DNA of 64,000 bases from an uncultured Eubacterium sp. (GCA_902495595.1 CABUXV010000007.1:19141-83140), one strand, 5' to 3'; positions 9,302-18,553 are shown, counted from the first letter of the stretch. The notes: generated by a model from the sequence alone, not told the origin. Program-made: numbers and translations.

Positions 9302-9961
9302 TCAGTTAAGTCCCACTACTTCCATGGCATGAAGCCAGTTCTTCCTCATTGCTTCCTTGGCGCTTTCCAAGTCTCCGCATTTCAAAGCTTCTATAATCTG
9401 CTCATGCTCTTTTACGGAACTTATATGCTTTTTCTGGCTGCTGTAGTAAAGATTTTCTATTCTCATAACATGATTTCTTAAGATATCATTAAAATTTATA
9501 AGAAAATTATTCCCGGAAAGCTCCAGTATCACATCGTGAAAGGAATTATCGCAGTTTCTTATAACTTCTACATAATCGTTTTGAAGAGCTTTTTCCATCT
9601 CATTATTTATCTTCTCCAGTCTTTCTATGATATCATTGGACAGCTTAGGAAAAGCAAACTGCATTGCCACAGCCTGAAGCTCCGAAAGCATAATATAAAC
9701 CTGTCCTGCATTTTCCCAGTCTATAGCAGAAACCCTGCTTTCCTTTCCCGGAAATATTTCTATAAGTTTCTGGTCCGCCAAAAGCTGCATGGCTTCCCTT
9801 ACAGGCGTTCTGCTGACAGAAAAATATTCAGCTATCTCCATATCCGAAATTTTTTCTTCCGGTTTCAATGTACCGTCTATAATCCATTCTTTTAACGTTG
9901 TATATATACGCTGCCTCGCGGTCTGAGGATGCTGTGATGTGTTTTTTTTAGGAATAGGCAT
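9302..9961 (-). CDS. GntR family transcriptional regulator, FCD domain
   Basis: A 219-residue FadR-subfamily regulator. The N-terminal winged helix includes ISDMEIAEYFSVSRTPVREA, the GntR recognition signature. The C-terminal all-helical FCD domain carries the metal-binding histidine and acid pattern (DNSFHDVIL and later SVKEHEQIIEAL). ATG 9961 is chosen over an upstream TTG because AAAAGGAG precedes it. It is divergent from the diaminopropionate ammonia-lyase gene and probably represses it, releasing when an organic acid or amino acid binds. Confidence 0.88.
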   Translation of the reverse strand: MPIPKKNTSQHPQTARQRIYTTLKEWIIDGTLKPEEKISDMEIAEYFSVSRTPVREAMQLLADQKLIEIFPGKESRVSAIDWENAGQVYIMLSELQAVAMQFAFPKLSNDIIERLEKINNEMEKALQNDYVEVIRNCDNSFHDVILELSGNNFLINFNDILRNHVMRIENLYYSSQKKHISSVKEHEQIIEALKCGDLESAKEAMRKNWLHAMEVVGLN

Positions 9962-9989
9962 AAAATTTTTTCTCCTTTTCAATAATTCT

Positions 9990-10045
9990 ATTGATTATTT
10001 TATCAAAATCATTTACAATAATCAATATATTAGTGCGATATATTG
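9990..10045. promoter_or_regulatory. Candidate GntR operators between gntR and dpaL
   Basis: Two perfect inverted repeats occupy the divergent region: ATTGATTATT (9990-9999) with AATAATCAAT (10017-10026), and CAATATAT (10023-10030) with ATATATTG (10038-10045). A shorter TTGAT-N6-ATCAA lies in the first. FadR-type regulators bind short palindromes in such places. Binding is inferred. Confidence 0.5.
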
Positions 10046-10088
10046 CATTTATATATTACTGTTAAGTTTATAAGAAAAGAGGGTTATT

Positions 10089-11288
10089 ATGAATGTAAAA
10101 GCAGTTCACCACAACAGAAAATCAAATGAAAAACTTGTATCAACTAAGGATTTCGGGCTTGAAAACGCTAAAAAGGTTCAGGCATTCCATAAAAGTTTTC
10201 CTGAATATTCACAGACTCCCCTTGTGAGCCTGGATAATCTGGCCAAGCAATTTAATGTAAAGGGAATATATGTAAAGGACGAAAGCTATCGCTTCGGTCT
10301 TAACGCTTTCAAAGTGCTGGGCGGAAGCTACAGTATAGGAAAATATATTGCAAAACGTCTTGGAGAAAATATCGAAAATCTGTCCTACAGTAAAATCGTA
10401 AGCGATGAAGTAAGAGAAAAGCTTGGAGATATAACTTTTGTAACGGCAACCGACGGCAACCACGGAAGAGGCGTTGCATGGACGGCCAACCGGCTGAAAC
10501 AAAAAAGCATAGTATATATGCCTAAAGGAAGTTCTGAAGAAAGATTAAACCATATTTTAAAGCTGGGAGCGGATGCTTCAATCACCGATTTTAACTATGA
10601 TGATGCAGTTCGCATAGCCGACAAAAAAGCTAAAAGCTGCGGCGGACTTTTAGTTCAGGATACTGCATGGGACGGATACGAAGAAATCCCTCACTGGATT
10701 ATGGAGGGATATACAACTATGGCTTATGAAATCACACAGCAGCTTGAAGACACAAAACCTACCCATGTATTTTTGCAGGCGGGAGTCGGCGCAATGGCCG
10801 GCGCTGTCACAGCCTTTATTTCAGATTATTACGGAAAAGACCGCCCTATAATAACCATTGTAGAACCTGATAATGCGGCCTGCATCTATAAAACCGCCGA
10901 TAAATCAGACGGAAACATTCATGCCGTAAAAGGAGATATGAAAACCATAATGGCAGGTCTGGCGTGCGGTGAGCCTTGCAGCATCGGCTGGGAATTTCTG
11001 CGTGATTATGCAGAATTTTTCATATCAATGCCTGACAATATTGCAGCAGAAGGAATGAGAATATTGGGAAATCCTGTTGAAGATGATACAAAAATTATTT
11101 CAGGAGAAAGCGGAGCAGCCGGATTCGGTCTCATGTCAGAAGCAATACGAAATCCACAGCTCTCATGGCTTAAGGAACAACTGAAAATCGACGAGAACTC
11201 TGTGATATTGTGCATATCCACGGAAGGAGATACAGACAAAGAACACTACAGAAAAGTAGTATGGGACGGAGCATATCCAACAGCATAA
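10089..11288 (+). CDS. dpaL: Diaminopropionate ammonia-lyase
   Basis: A 399-residue PLP enzyme of fold type II. The PLP lysine is K75 in NAFKVLGGSY, and ATDGNHGRGVAW and LQAGVGAMAGAV are the asparagine and glycine phosphate-loop motifs of this family. Length and motifs match YgeX/DpaL, which breaks 2,3-diaminopropionate down to pyruvate and two ammonia. It is a single gene controlled by the divergent GntR regulator, with GAGGGTTATT before the ATG. A threonine-dehydratase-like activity on serine or a related amino acid is the main alternative. Confidence 0.9.
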   Translation: MNVKAVHHNRKSNEKLVSTKDFGLENAKKVQAFHKSFPEYSQTPLVSLDNLAKQFNVKGIYVKDESYRFGLNAFKVLGGSYSIGKYIAKRLGENIENLSYSKIVSDEVREKLGDITFVTATDGNHGRGVAWTANRLKQKSIVYMPKGSSEERLNHILKLGADASITDFNYDDAVRIADKKAKSCGGLLVQDTAWDGYEEIPHWIMEGYTTMAYEITQQLEDTKPTHVFLQAGVGAMAGAVTAFISDYYGKDRPIITIVEPDNAACIYKTADKSDGNIHAVKGDMKTIMAGLACGEPCSIGWEFLRDYAEFFISMPDNIAAEGMRILGNPVEDDTKIISGESGAAGFGLMSEAIRNPQLSWLKEQLKIDENSVILCISTEGDTDKEHYRKVVWDGAYPTA

Positions 11289-11419
11289 ATCAAAAAAAAG
11301 TGTGCAAGACGGAATCAGAGATTCCTTTGTACACATATCGCCCGCAAGAGGAGAGCTTCGCAAGATACTTTCTTTGAAGTATACGGAAATTTCATATTAC
11401 GATATTTCCTATACTATAA

Positions 11420-11463
11420 AAAGAGGGGTTTTACAGAATTTATTTTATGTAAAACCCCTCTTT
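11420..11463. terminator. Bidirectional terminator between dpaL and MATE gene
   Basis: A perfect 15-bp stem, AAAGAGGGGTTTTAC with GTAAAACCCCTCTTT, has a 14-base loop. It lies between the converging dpaL and MATE genes and can stop transcripts from both sides. Confidence 0.85.
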
Positions 11464-11475
11464 AATTATATATCA

Positions 11476-12822
11476 TCAGTAAGTCTGACTAATTCGCTTC
11501 TCCTTAATTATCGAAACTCTTCCAAGTTTAAAAAACAGTATCAATGCAACTATTACCGTAACCGTCTCTGCTAAAGGCATGGTAAGCCACACACCTGAAA
11601 CGCCTATAAACTTTGGCAGAAGAATTATAAAAGCAACCACCAGTACAAAAGACCTCAGAAATGATATTACGGCAGAAACAAGACCATTTCCCAGCGCCGT
11701 AAAGTATCCCGACAAAAATACATTTACTCCTATGAAAACGAAAACAAGGGCAAATAATTTCAGTCCCTCCCATGTAATATCAAACACATGACCGGGCTGC
11801 GAAAATATACCTATAATGCCTTTTCCTCCCAAATACGATATTGCAACAACAAGCGCAGAACTAACAGCTATTGTGATAAAGCTGTGCCTCAGAGTCTCCC
11901 TTATCTTATCATAATTTTCCGCACCCAGATTATAACTTACGATAGGCGCTGTAGCTACAGCGACACCCATATAAAAGGCAATAAAGAAATAGTATATATA
12001 CATTATAATGGTCACAGCGGCTACTCCGTCTTCTCCGAAATAACTCATTATTATGATATTAAACAAAAATGTGGTTATTCCCGTGGAAAACTCCGTCAGC
12101 ATTTCACTGCTTCCGTTGGTACATGATTTAAGCAATACTTTCCATCTGATTTTAGGTCTTGTAAATCTAATATGACTGAATTTCAAAAAGTATACGAGTC
12201 CTATCATCGCGCTGACTGAGATGGACAAAGTAGTTCCCCATGCGGCTCCAAAAGTTCCCATACGATAAATTCCAACGAATAAATAATCAAGAAAAACATT
12301 TAAAATCAATCCGGTTACCGACATTATAAGTCCAATCTTTGGATTTCCGTCATTTCTGACAAGATATTCAAAGAACAACTTAAATGCCATTGGAATTGTC
12401 CCTATGAATACGACAAGAGCATAGGGAACCACGTGTTTCATCAATGCTTCATTGCTTCCCAAAAGTACCGCAATTTCATCAACAAATACAACTCCTGCTG
12501 CTGTAAAAACAATAGAAAAAATCAATAAAACCATACATATAAAACTGAATATCTCATTGGCTTCACCGTCTTTTTTCTGACCCAGCTTTTCGCCTATAAC
12601 AGCTCCTGCTCCTGTAGCAAGCATTACTGCCACTCCAAATGTCACGCAAGTCACGGGAATTACTATATTTATTCCGGCAAGCGCATTTGAACCTGCGTAT
12701 CTGGAAACAAAAAAACCATCTATAGTTGTGTAAAATGACAGGAAAATCATCGTTAAAACAGATGGCAGCAAATTTTTGAAATACTGCACATAATTCATTT
12801 TTCTTTCAAAGTTTTCTATCAT
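11476..12822 (-). CDS. MATE family efflux transporter
   Basis: A 448-residue protein with 12 predicted membrane helices in two MatE repeats. Family features include DGFFVSRYAGSNALAGINIV early and a repeat-like FFEYLVRNDGNPKIG in the middle. MATE pumps expel drugs or cationic toxins using sodium or protons. It is divergent from a MerR regulator, and its promoter has the stretched spacer typical of MerR control, so it is probably induced by its own substrates. The start is preceded by AAGGAGAGCTTTATT. Confidence 0.9.
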   Translation of the reverse strand: MIENFERKMNYVQYFKNLLPSVLTMIFLSFYTTIDGFFVSRYAGSNALAGINIVIPVTCVTFGVAVMLATGAGAVIGEKLGQKKDGEANEIFSFICMVLLIFSIVFTAAGVVFVDEIAVLLGSNEALMKHVVPYALVVFIGTIPMAFKLFFEYLVRNDGNPKIGLIMSVTGLILNVFLDYLFVGIYRMGTFGAAWGTTLSISVSAMIGLVYFLKFSHIRFTRPKIRWKVLLKSCTNGSSEMLTEFSTGITTFLFNIIIMSYFGEDGVAAVTIIMYIYYFFIAFYMGVAVATAPIVSYNLGAENYDKIRETLRHSFITIAVSSALVVAISYLGGKGIIGIFSQPGHVFDITWEGLKLFALVFVFIGVNVFLSGYFTALGNGLVSAVISFLRSFVLVVAFIILLPKFIGVSGVWLTMPLAETVTVIVALILFFKLGRVSIIKEKRISQTY

Positions 12823-12859
12823 AATAAAGCTCTCCTTGAATTATCTATTTTCCAGACCT

Positions 12860-12890
12860 ATAATAAAGTATATAGTAACTATAATGTCAA
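12860..12890 (-). promoter_or_regulatory. MerR-type promoter of the MATE gene
   Basis: On the minus strand TTGACA (12885-12890) and TATTAT (12860-12865) are separated by 19 bases instead of 17. Within the spacer is the palindrome TATAGTAACTATA (12871-12883). A 19-bp spacer carrying a central palindrome is the hallmark of promoters activated by MerR-family proteins, and a merR gene starts 48 bases away on the other strand. Confidence 0.8.
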
Positions 12891-12937
12891 GATTTTCATA
12901 AAAAATTACATATAACTTGTAAAAAGGAAACGATATA

Positions 12938-13774
12938 ATGAACAAAAACGAAAATAAAAAAGACTTTTTTTCCATCGGAGAACTGTCAAAATACCAGAAT
13001 ATATCGAAGCAGACCCTCATCTATTACGATAAAATAAATCTGTTTAAACCTGCATACATAAATCCCTCAAATGGATACAGGTATTACAGCGCTTCTCAGA
13101 TAGATTACCTCGATACCATCTTAATTATGAAAAAAATAGGATTTTCTCTTGATGAAATCAGAAAACATATGAAAAGCTCCAATATCGACAGCAGCCTTAT
13201 TCTCCTCAGAAAACAGCTTACAGTAATAGACAGGCAGATAAAAGAGCTCAATCTCATAAAAAGCAGACTTCTTCACAGATGTACGCAAATGGAAAACGCC
13301 AAGATATACAATACACAGGAGAACCCCATACAGCTTGAGTACGTTAAGAATAAATATATATTATTTCATAAAGTGGACAGCCCTTATACGCTTAAAGATA
13401 TAAGCATAGCTACTAAAAAATGTTTTTCCCAGGCATTTTTGCAGCAGATTCCCATATTTTTTCAGGCAGGAGTTACAGTCCCTCTTGAAAAAATACGAAA
13501 TCGCGCATACATTGAAGCCTCCAACGCATTTCTAGTGACAGAGCAGTCAAGCAAAGCGGACAATATAAAGAAACTTCCGGAGGGCAAAAGCGTAAGCATC
13601 TACCATTTCGGAGATTATGAATCCATAGGAAATTCGTATCACAGAATAATTGATTACTGCGATAAAGAAAAGCTTACTATTGTTTCAGATTCCTATGAAT
13701 TCTGTATCAACGATTATATAACTTCCAGCGATAAAGACGAATATATCACGAAAATTATGTTCTACATAAAATAA
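12938..13774 (+). CDS. MerR family multidrug-responsive regulator
   Basis: A 278-residue BltR/BmrR-like regulator. Residues 10-80 form the MerR helix-turn-helix (FSIGELSKYQNISKQTLIYY, then GYRYYSASQIDYLD), followed by a coiled coil and a C-terminal GyrI-like effector-binding domain of about 150 residues. It probably senses compounds exported by the neighbouring MATE pumps. Its end overlaps the tail of the next MATE gene by 20 bases, convergently. The ATG follows AAAAAGGAAACG. Confidence 0.87.
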   Translation: MNKNENKKDFFSIGELSKYQNISKQTLIYYDKINLFKPAYINPSNGYRYYSASQIDYLDTILIMKKIGFSLDEIRKHMKSSNIDSSLILLRKQLTVIDRQIKELNLIKSRLLHRCTQMENAKIYNTQENPIQLEYVKNKYILFHKVDSPYTLKDISIATKKCFSQAFLQQIPIFFQAGVTVPLEKIRNRAYIEASNAFLVTEQSSKADNIKKLPEGKSVSIYHFGDYESIGNSYHRIIDYCDKEKLTIVSDSYEFCINDYITSSDKDEYITKIMFYIK

Positions 13775-15101
13775 TTCTCTTCATTTCCCTTTTGTACATA
13801 AAATACGAAAAAGCAGCTGTAATGAATTCAGCAATGAAAAACGATGACCAAACACCTTTAGCTCCCAATATCATACTGAGAAGAAAAGCCGCCGGAATTA
13901 TAATCACTATATATCTCGATAAAGAAATATACAAAGACTCCTTACCTTTTCCCAAACCTTCCAAAACGCCTGAAACAGTTATCGATACCGCCGATACAAT
14001 AAATCCTATGCTAATTATGTGGAGAGCCGATATACCTATACTAATTGTCTGAGGGTTTGAAGTAAATAATCCGATAAGGTCTCCGGGAACAGCCCAGGAT
14101 AATATTGTCCCTACAGTCATTACAGCTACAGTCAGCCTTAAAGAAACATTAAATATTTTACCTACACGCTCTATTTGCCCGGCGCCGTAATTGTATCCTA
14201 TTAAAGGTCTTATTCCCTGTATTATTCCGTTAGCAGTAAGGTAAATAAAGGTCTGCAATTTATAGTAAACGCCAAGAACCAATACGTATGTCTGTGAGAA
14301 ACCTGCAAGGATACCATTTAAAGCCGATATGAGAAGCGACGGCAGCGCCATGCTCAAAGTTGCCGGTATCCCCACAGCATAAACTCTCAATATGAGCTTT
14401 CTGTCAGGATGCAGATAACGTCTGCCTATCTTTACAGGAAGGAGTCCTTTAATGTAGGCTGCTGCATATACAAGAAGACTTACGGTCTGACCTATTCCTG
14501 TGGCATATGCAGCGCCTGCAATTTCAAGCCTTGGAAAAAATCCTATCCCGAATATCATCAGAGGGTCCAGCACTATATTAACTACAAGACCGCATATCAT
14601 GCTGACCATTGAAATTTTCATCTTGCCCACCGACTGAAATATTTTTTCAAAAGCTATGCCTAAGGTAATAATCACAGAAAATGCAAATGCACGGTATGAA
14701 TACGTCAGCGCCATATTCAGAATGTTTTCATCTGATGAAAACATTCTCAAAAATGCAGACATTCCCGCAATGGATATTATTGTAAGTATTATTCCGTGCA
14801 CTATACTAAGTACAATACCCTGAGAGGTTGCCTTATTAGCGCAAAGCTCATCTTCCGCCCCCAGATAAAATGCAACACACGCATTTATTCCGATACCGAA
14901 CCCGACGCCTATTGCAGTTATAAGGTTCTGTACAGGATATACAAGAGAAAGCGCCGTCATCGCATCTTCACTGAGCTTAGCTACAAAATAGCTGTCAACT
15001 ATATTATAAAGAGAATTCACAGCCATGGAAATTACCATAGGCAGCGACATGGACAATACAAGGGGAAGTATGTTCTTTTCTTTCATAAATGTTTGATTCA
15101 T
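13755..15101 (-). CDS. MATE family efflux transporter
   Basis: A second 448-residue MATE protein with the same 12-helix layout but quite different sequence from the first. Motifs include SLYNIVDSYFVAKLSEDAMT and EKIFQSVGKMKISM. It overlaps the merR 3' end tail to tail by 20 bases. The 5' leader is about 180 bases long and contains a terminator-like hairpin, which suggests control by transcription attenuation. The ATG has AAAGGAGAG upstream at a long spacing of about 14 bases. Confidence 0.9.
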   Translation of the reverse strand: MNQTFMKEKNILPLVLSMSLPMVISMAVNSLYNIVDSYFVAKLSEDAMTALSLVYPVQNLITAIGVGFGIGINACVAFYLGAEDELCANKATSQGIVLSIVHGIILTIISIAGMSAFLRMFSSDENILNMALTYSYRAFAFSVIITLGIAFEKIFQSVGKMKISMVSMICGLVVNIVLDPLMIFGIGFFPRLEIAGAAYATGIGQTVSLLVYAAAYIKGLLPVKIGRRYLHPDRKLILRVYAVGIPATLSMALPSLLISALNGILAGFSQTYVLVLGVYYKLQTFIYLTANGIIQGIRPLIGYNYGAGQIERVGKIFNVSLRLTVAVMTVGTILSWAVPGDLIGLFTSNPQTISIGISALHIISIGFIVSAVSITVSGVLEGLGKGKESLYISLSRYIVIIIPAAFLLSMILGAKGVWSSFFIAEFITAAFSYFMYKREMKRIILCRT

Positions 15102-15204
15102 CGATAAATAAACTCTCCTTTATAAAATAAATTATTTAAGCATTTTTCAATAATATACCAGTTAATCAGTGACCGCATCTTAATCAATACAGTACAATAA
15201 AAAA

Positions 15205-15233
15205 CCACACGATTGTATAAATTAATCATGTGG
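15205..15233 (-). terminator. Terminator hairpin inside the MATE leader (putative attenuator)
   Basis: CCACACGATT pairs with AATCATGTGG (one mismatch, 9-base loop) and is followed on the minus strand by TTTTTTATTG. It lies about 45 bases after the predicted start of transcription and about 105 bases before the MATE start codon. No gene ends upstream on this strand, so it most likely regulates read-through. Confidence 0.6.
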
Positions 15234-15284
15234 CGAAAAAAGATTATTCTGAAAAATCCACTCCCAAAAGGGTTTTATAAATGT

Positions 15285-15313
15285 ATTATCACATAAAAAA
15301 ATTTCAGTGTCAA
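15285..15313 (-). promoter_or_regulatory. Promoter of the second MATE gene
   Basis: On the minus strand TTGACA (15308-15313) and GATAAT (15285-15290) are 17 bases apart. The predicted start of transcription is near 15278, giving a leader of about 175 bases. The rest of the 15102-15548 gap (15314-15548) carries the upstream region of the plus-strand permease, where no clear promoter can be assigned. Confidence 0.7.
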
Positions 15314-15548
15314 CATAATGTACAGTAAAGTGCCAAACCTCCTGTGCATATACTTTTCATGCGCAATGATTTACCTTTGCCATAATACAAAAGTATTACC
15401 CCGTAAACATTAGTATTAGACTTATTTATATCGAAAATTAGCTTAAAGTGCTATTGTACTTTTTTAAATTTTATATTAGAGTATGTTTGTTCCAAAACAC
15501 ATTTATATTTTGTAACAGTAAAATAAAACTTTAAGAGAGGTGAAACAA

Positions 15549-16814
15549 ATGTCACAATCTACAATAGCAATACTTATATTTGTATTGGTAATGATTGTAA
15601 TCATATCCGAAAAGGTTCATCGTTCGGTAGCTGCAGTAGGCGGAGCAGCACTTCTAATCATATTCGGAGTTCTGGATGTTCAGTCAGGAGCTTCATATAT
15701 TGATTACAATACCATCGGACTTCTAATCGGTATGATGCTTCTTGTTGCAGTAGTCAAGAATTCGGGAATGTTCGAATACTTAGCTGTTAAATCAGCTAAA
15801 ATTGCCAAGGGCGACCCTTGGAAGATGATGATAATATTTATCGTCATAACAGCGGTACTTTCGTCAATGCTTGATAACGTAACAACCGTACTTTTAGTAG
15901 GTCCTATGACCATCGCTATAACCGCAAAACTTAAAATCAATCCGGTTCCTTTCCTTCTTACTCAGATACTGGCATCCAACATAGGAGGAACAGCCACACT
16001 GATAGGCGACCCGCCTAATATCATGATAGGAAGCGCGGCAAACTTAAGTTTCATGGATTTTATCATAAATGATGCGCCGGTTGTTGTTATAGTTCTCATC
16101 GCAACAATATTTGGATTTAAATTTATCTATAAAAAACAGTTAAAAGCCGACCCTAAAGATATGGCTGAAGTAATGGCAATGGATGAAAAAAGCCTTATAA
16201 AAGACCGTGTCCTTCTGATAAAAAGTATAATTGTTATCGTTTTAGTAATTGCAGGATTCATGCTTCATAACGTTATACATATGGAATCTTCCATAATCGC
16301 TCTTTCCGGAGCTGTTATCATGATGGTAATAGGAAGACAGGATATTGAGAAAGTCGTTATGGATGTAGAATGGTCAACAATAATATTCTTCGTTGCGCTC
16401 TTCATAGTTGTAGGCGGAATGGTAGAAACCGGGGTTATAGACAGACTGGCTGACGTAATCATGGGCTACACTTCAGGAAAACCTGTAATGACCATGCTGA
16501 TAATACTCTGGGTATCGGCTCTGCTGTCATCTACCCTCGACAACATACCGTTTGTTGCAACAATGATACCGCTGATACAGGCAATGGGCGCTGACGGTAT
16601 GGATATAATGCCGCTTTGGTGGGCACTTTCACTTGGTGCATGTCTCGGCGGAAACGGCACACTCATAGGTGCTTCTGCAAACGTTGTACTCACAGGTATA
16701 AGCGCTAAACACGGACACCCTGTTACTTATGTACAGTTCCTGAAAATAGGATTCCCTATGATGATAATGTCAGTAATCATCTGTACTGTATATATGGTAC
16801 TGCGTTACGCATAA
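15549..16814 (+). CDS. ArsB/NhaD family ion transporter
   Basis: A 421-residue membrane protein with about 11 helices. Two inverted repeats each hold a conserved ion-transporter motif: SMLDNVTTVLLVGP with GGTATLIGDPPNIMIG in the first half, and STLDNIPFVATMIP with GGNGTLIGASANVVLTG in the second. These are signatures of the ArsB/NhaD/P-protein branch of the ion transporter superfamily, which carries sodium, arsenite or anions. Substrate is unclear. ATG 15549 follows AGAGAGGTG and is preferred to a GTG three codons earlier. It appears to be a single-gene unit. Confidence 0.87.
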   Translation: MSQSTIAILIFVLVMIVIISEKVHRSVAAVGGAALLIIFGVLDVQSGASYIDYNTIGLLIGMMLLVAVVKNSGMFEYLAVKSAKIAKGDPWKMMIIFIVITAVLSSMLDNVTTVLLVGPMTIAITAKLKINPVPFLLTQILASNIGGTATLIGDPPNIMIGSAANLSFMDFIINDAPVVVIVLIATIFGFKFIYKKQLKADPKDMAEVMAMDEKSLIKDRVLLIKSIIVIVLVIAGFMLHNVIHMESSIIALSGAVIMMVIGRQDIEKVVMDVEWSTIIFFVALFIVVGGMVETGVIDRLADVIMGYTSGKPVMTMLIILWVSALLSSTLDNIPFVATMIPLIQAMGADGMDIMPLWWALSLGACLGGNGTLIGASANVVLTGISAKHGHPVTYVQFLKIGFPMMIMSVIICTVYMVLRYA

Positions 16815-16851
16815 TAAATTCATCAACCCACATAAACACATTTAATAAACC

Positions 16852-16901
16852 TCAAAAGGGGATATGGATTCGATTCAAATCGTTTCCATATCCCCTTTTG
16901 A
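16852..16901. terminator. Strong bidirectional terminator
   Basis: A 17-bp perfect stem TCAAAAGGGGATATGGA/TCCATATCCCCTTTTGA continues into an inner CGATT/AATCG stem. It lies between the converging permease and mgtE genes. Confidence 0.88.
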
Positions 16902-16908
16902 ATTGCAC

Positions 16909-18303
16909 TCATATATTCAGTACCTGTATAAGTATAATCCACGTAAGTCCATAATAGGCAACTACTGCCACCAAATCATTTACAGTTGTAATCAGCGGTC
17001 CTGACGCCACAGCGGGGTCAACTCCTACTGATTTAAACAACAGAGGTATAGCAGTGCCAACAAGGCTGGAAATAAGCATTGCCAGCACCATAGATACACC
17101 TATACACGCCGATACAGTAAATGCAATCACAGCGCTCATATCTTTAAACATGATGATATATATACCTATCCCTATAAATGACAGCAGTCCTATCATAATC
17201 CCGTTTATCAGACCGACCCTCATTTCTTTTCCAATCAGCTTTACTTTCTGCCTTCCCTTAAGCTTTTCATCCACAAGTACACGAATTGTAACTGCTAAGG
17301 ATTGAGTCCCCACATTGCCTGCCATATCCAGAATTAAAGACTGAAAACATATTATAATCGTAAGCTGAGCCACGACCGCCTCAAACATACCAACAACACT
17401 TGAAACTATAAGTCCCAGTCCAAGCAGCAGCAAAAGCCACGGCAGACGTTTCTTTACGCTTACATAAACAGGTTCCTTTAAATCCTCCTCGGATGTCAGC
17501 CCTGCAAGCTTAGCGTAATCTTCTCCCATCTCATCATCCACAACTTCTATAACATCCTGAGACGTTATTACACCCAGTACGCTGTTGCCGTCCGATAAAA
17601 CAGGAATTGAGCCGGCAGAATAATCTTTTAAAATTTCCATGCAGTCTTCTATCTTTTCATCAGCATAAACATAAGGATATGTCGTAACTATGATATCTTT
17701 AAGGTTGTCCCCTTCTCTTGCTATGATTAAATTTTTAAGACTTATAGTTCCATAATATATCCCATTTTCATCTAATACATATATCTGTGAAATGTTATCA
17801 TGTTTTGCAGCCTGGGATATTACCGATTTCATAGCTTCCTTAACAGTATCCTCCGACGACAGCGTCACAAAATTGGTCGTCATTCTGCTTCCTATTTCAT
17901 CTTCATCATATGATGCAAGCATTAGCACTTCCCTTTTAAAATGCTCGCTCATAAGCTCAATCCAGGCTTTCTTGTTTACTGAATCCGTTTCTTTGAGAAT
18001 ATCCACCGCTGTATCAGGCTCCATATTTTCAAGAACCTCTGCTGCTTTTTTTATATCAATTTCATCCAGATACTTATCCGCTTCATCCGTATGCTCCATT
18101 ATCTCCGCCAAAAATTTCACATCTATAATACGGCAAAGGAGTTCTCTGTCTTTTAAATCCAGTTCATCCAGTACAGCGGCCACATCCTTTTCATGATATG
18201 TTTTCAGCTTGTCTCCAACTACTTTTGGTGAAGCTTTGCTCCTGATAATATTAAATATTTCCTGCTTGTAATTGTTTTTTAATTTCAGCACTTTATTTAC
18301 CAT
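16909..18303 (-). CDS. mgtE: Magnesium transporter MgtE
   Basis: A 464-residue protein with the full MgtE architecture: an N-terminal superhelical domain (residues 1-130), two CBS domains with acidic faces (about 130-260), a connecting helix and five membrane helices. The pore region shows LDMAGNVGTQSLAV and AVASGPLITTVNDLVAV, hallmark MgtE motifs. It imports Mg2+ and is gated by Mg2+ on the CBS domains. ATG 18303 follows AAGGAGGCAGAAAAA and is preferred to a start nine codons earlier. A 280-base leader contains a short ORF and a terminator. Confidence 0.94.
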   Translation of the reverse strand: MVNKVLKLKNNYKQEIFNIIRSKASPKVVGDKLKTYHEKDVAAVLDELDLKDRELLCRIIDVKFLAEIMEHTDEADKYLDEIDIKKAAEVLENMEPDTAVDILKETDSVNKKAWIELMSEHFKREVLMLASYDEDEIGSRMTTNFVTLSSEDTVKEAMKSVISQAAKHDNISQIYVLDENGIYYGTISLKNLIIAREGDNLKDIIVTTYPYVYADEKIEDCMEILKDYSAGSIPVLSDGNSVLGVITSQDVIEVVDDEMGEDYAKLAGLTSEEDLKEPVYVSVKKRLPWLLLLLGLGLIVSSVVGMFEAVVAQLTIIICFQSLILDMAGNVGTQSLAVTIRVLVDEKLKGRQKVKLIGKEMRVGLINGIMIGLLSFIGIGIYIIMFKDMSAVIAFTVSACIGVSMVLAMLISSLVGTAIPLLFKSVGVDPAVASGPLITTVNDLVAVVAYYGLTWIILIQVLNI

Positions 18304-18333
18304 TTTTTCTGCCTCCTTTTTACACAACAAAAA

Positions 18334-18351
18334 ACCTGTTTTAACGCAGGT
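18334..18351 (-). terminator. Short terminator in the mgtE leader (putative attenuator)
   Basis: On the minus strand ACCTG-N8-CAGGT is followed by a run of Ts and lies only about 30 bases before the mgtE start codon. Its place between a leader ORF and mgtE makes an attenuation role likely. The stem is short (5 bp), so the terminator strength is uncertain. Confidence 0.5.
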
Positions 18352-18421
18352 ATTTTATTTTTTCTGTAATTCAGGTTGTGTCATGGAATCCTTAAGGAAA
18401 AATATATAAATAAGAACTGAA

Positions 18422-18553
18422 CTAAATGTTTAAAATGTTTAAATCAAAATTAAAACAGATAGAAGCCTTAAGACTTCCTCCGGATACAGCCTTACTGAAA
18501 ATACATTTTTTCCTGCGATAAGGACTTTGCCCATAATAGTCACAGCCTTCCAT
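18422..18553 (-). CDS. Putative leader peptide upstream of mgtE
   Basis: A 43-codon ORF begins MEGCDYYGQSPYRRKKC and ends FNFDLNILNI. A strong ribosome binding site GAGGTGA lies 5 bases before its ATG, and a good promoter lies about 40 bases upstream. The peptide has a YRRKK basic cluster and three cysteines, but no signal or membrane helix. It is not a family I recognise. Position ahead of a terminator and mgtE suggests a regulatory leader, like MgtL in enterobacteria in concept only. It could equally be a functional small protein. Confidence 0.5.
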   Translation of the reverse strand: MEGCDYYGQSPYRRKKCIFSKAVSGGSLKASICFNFDLNILNI

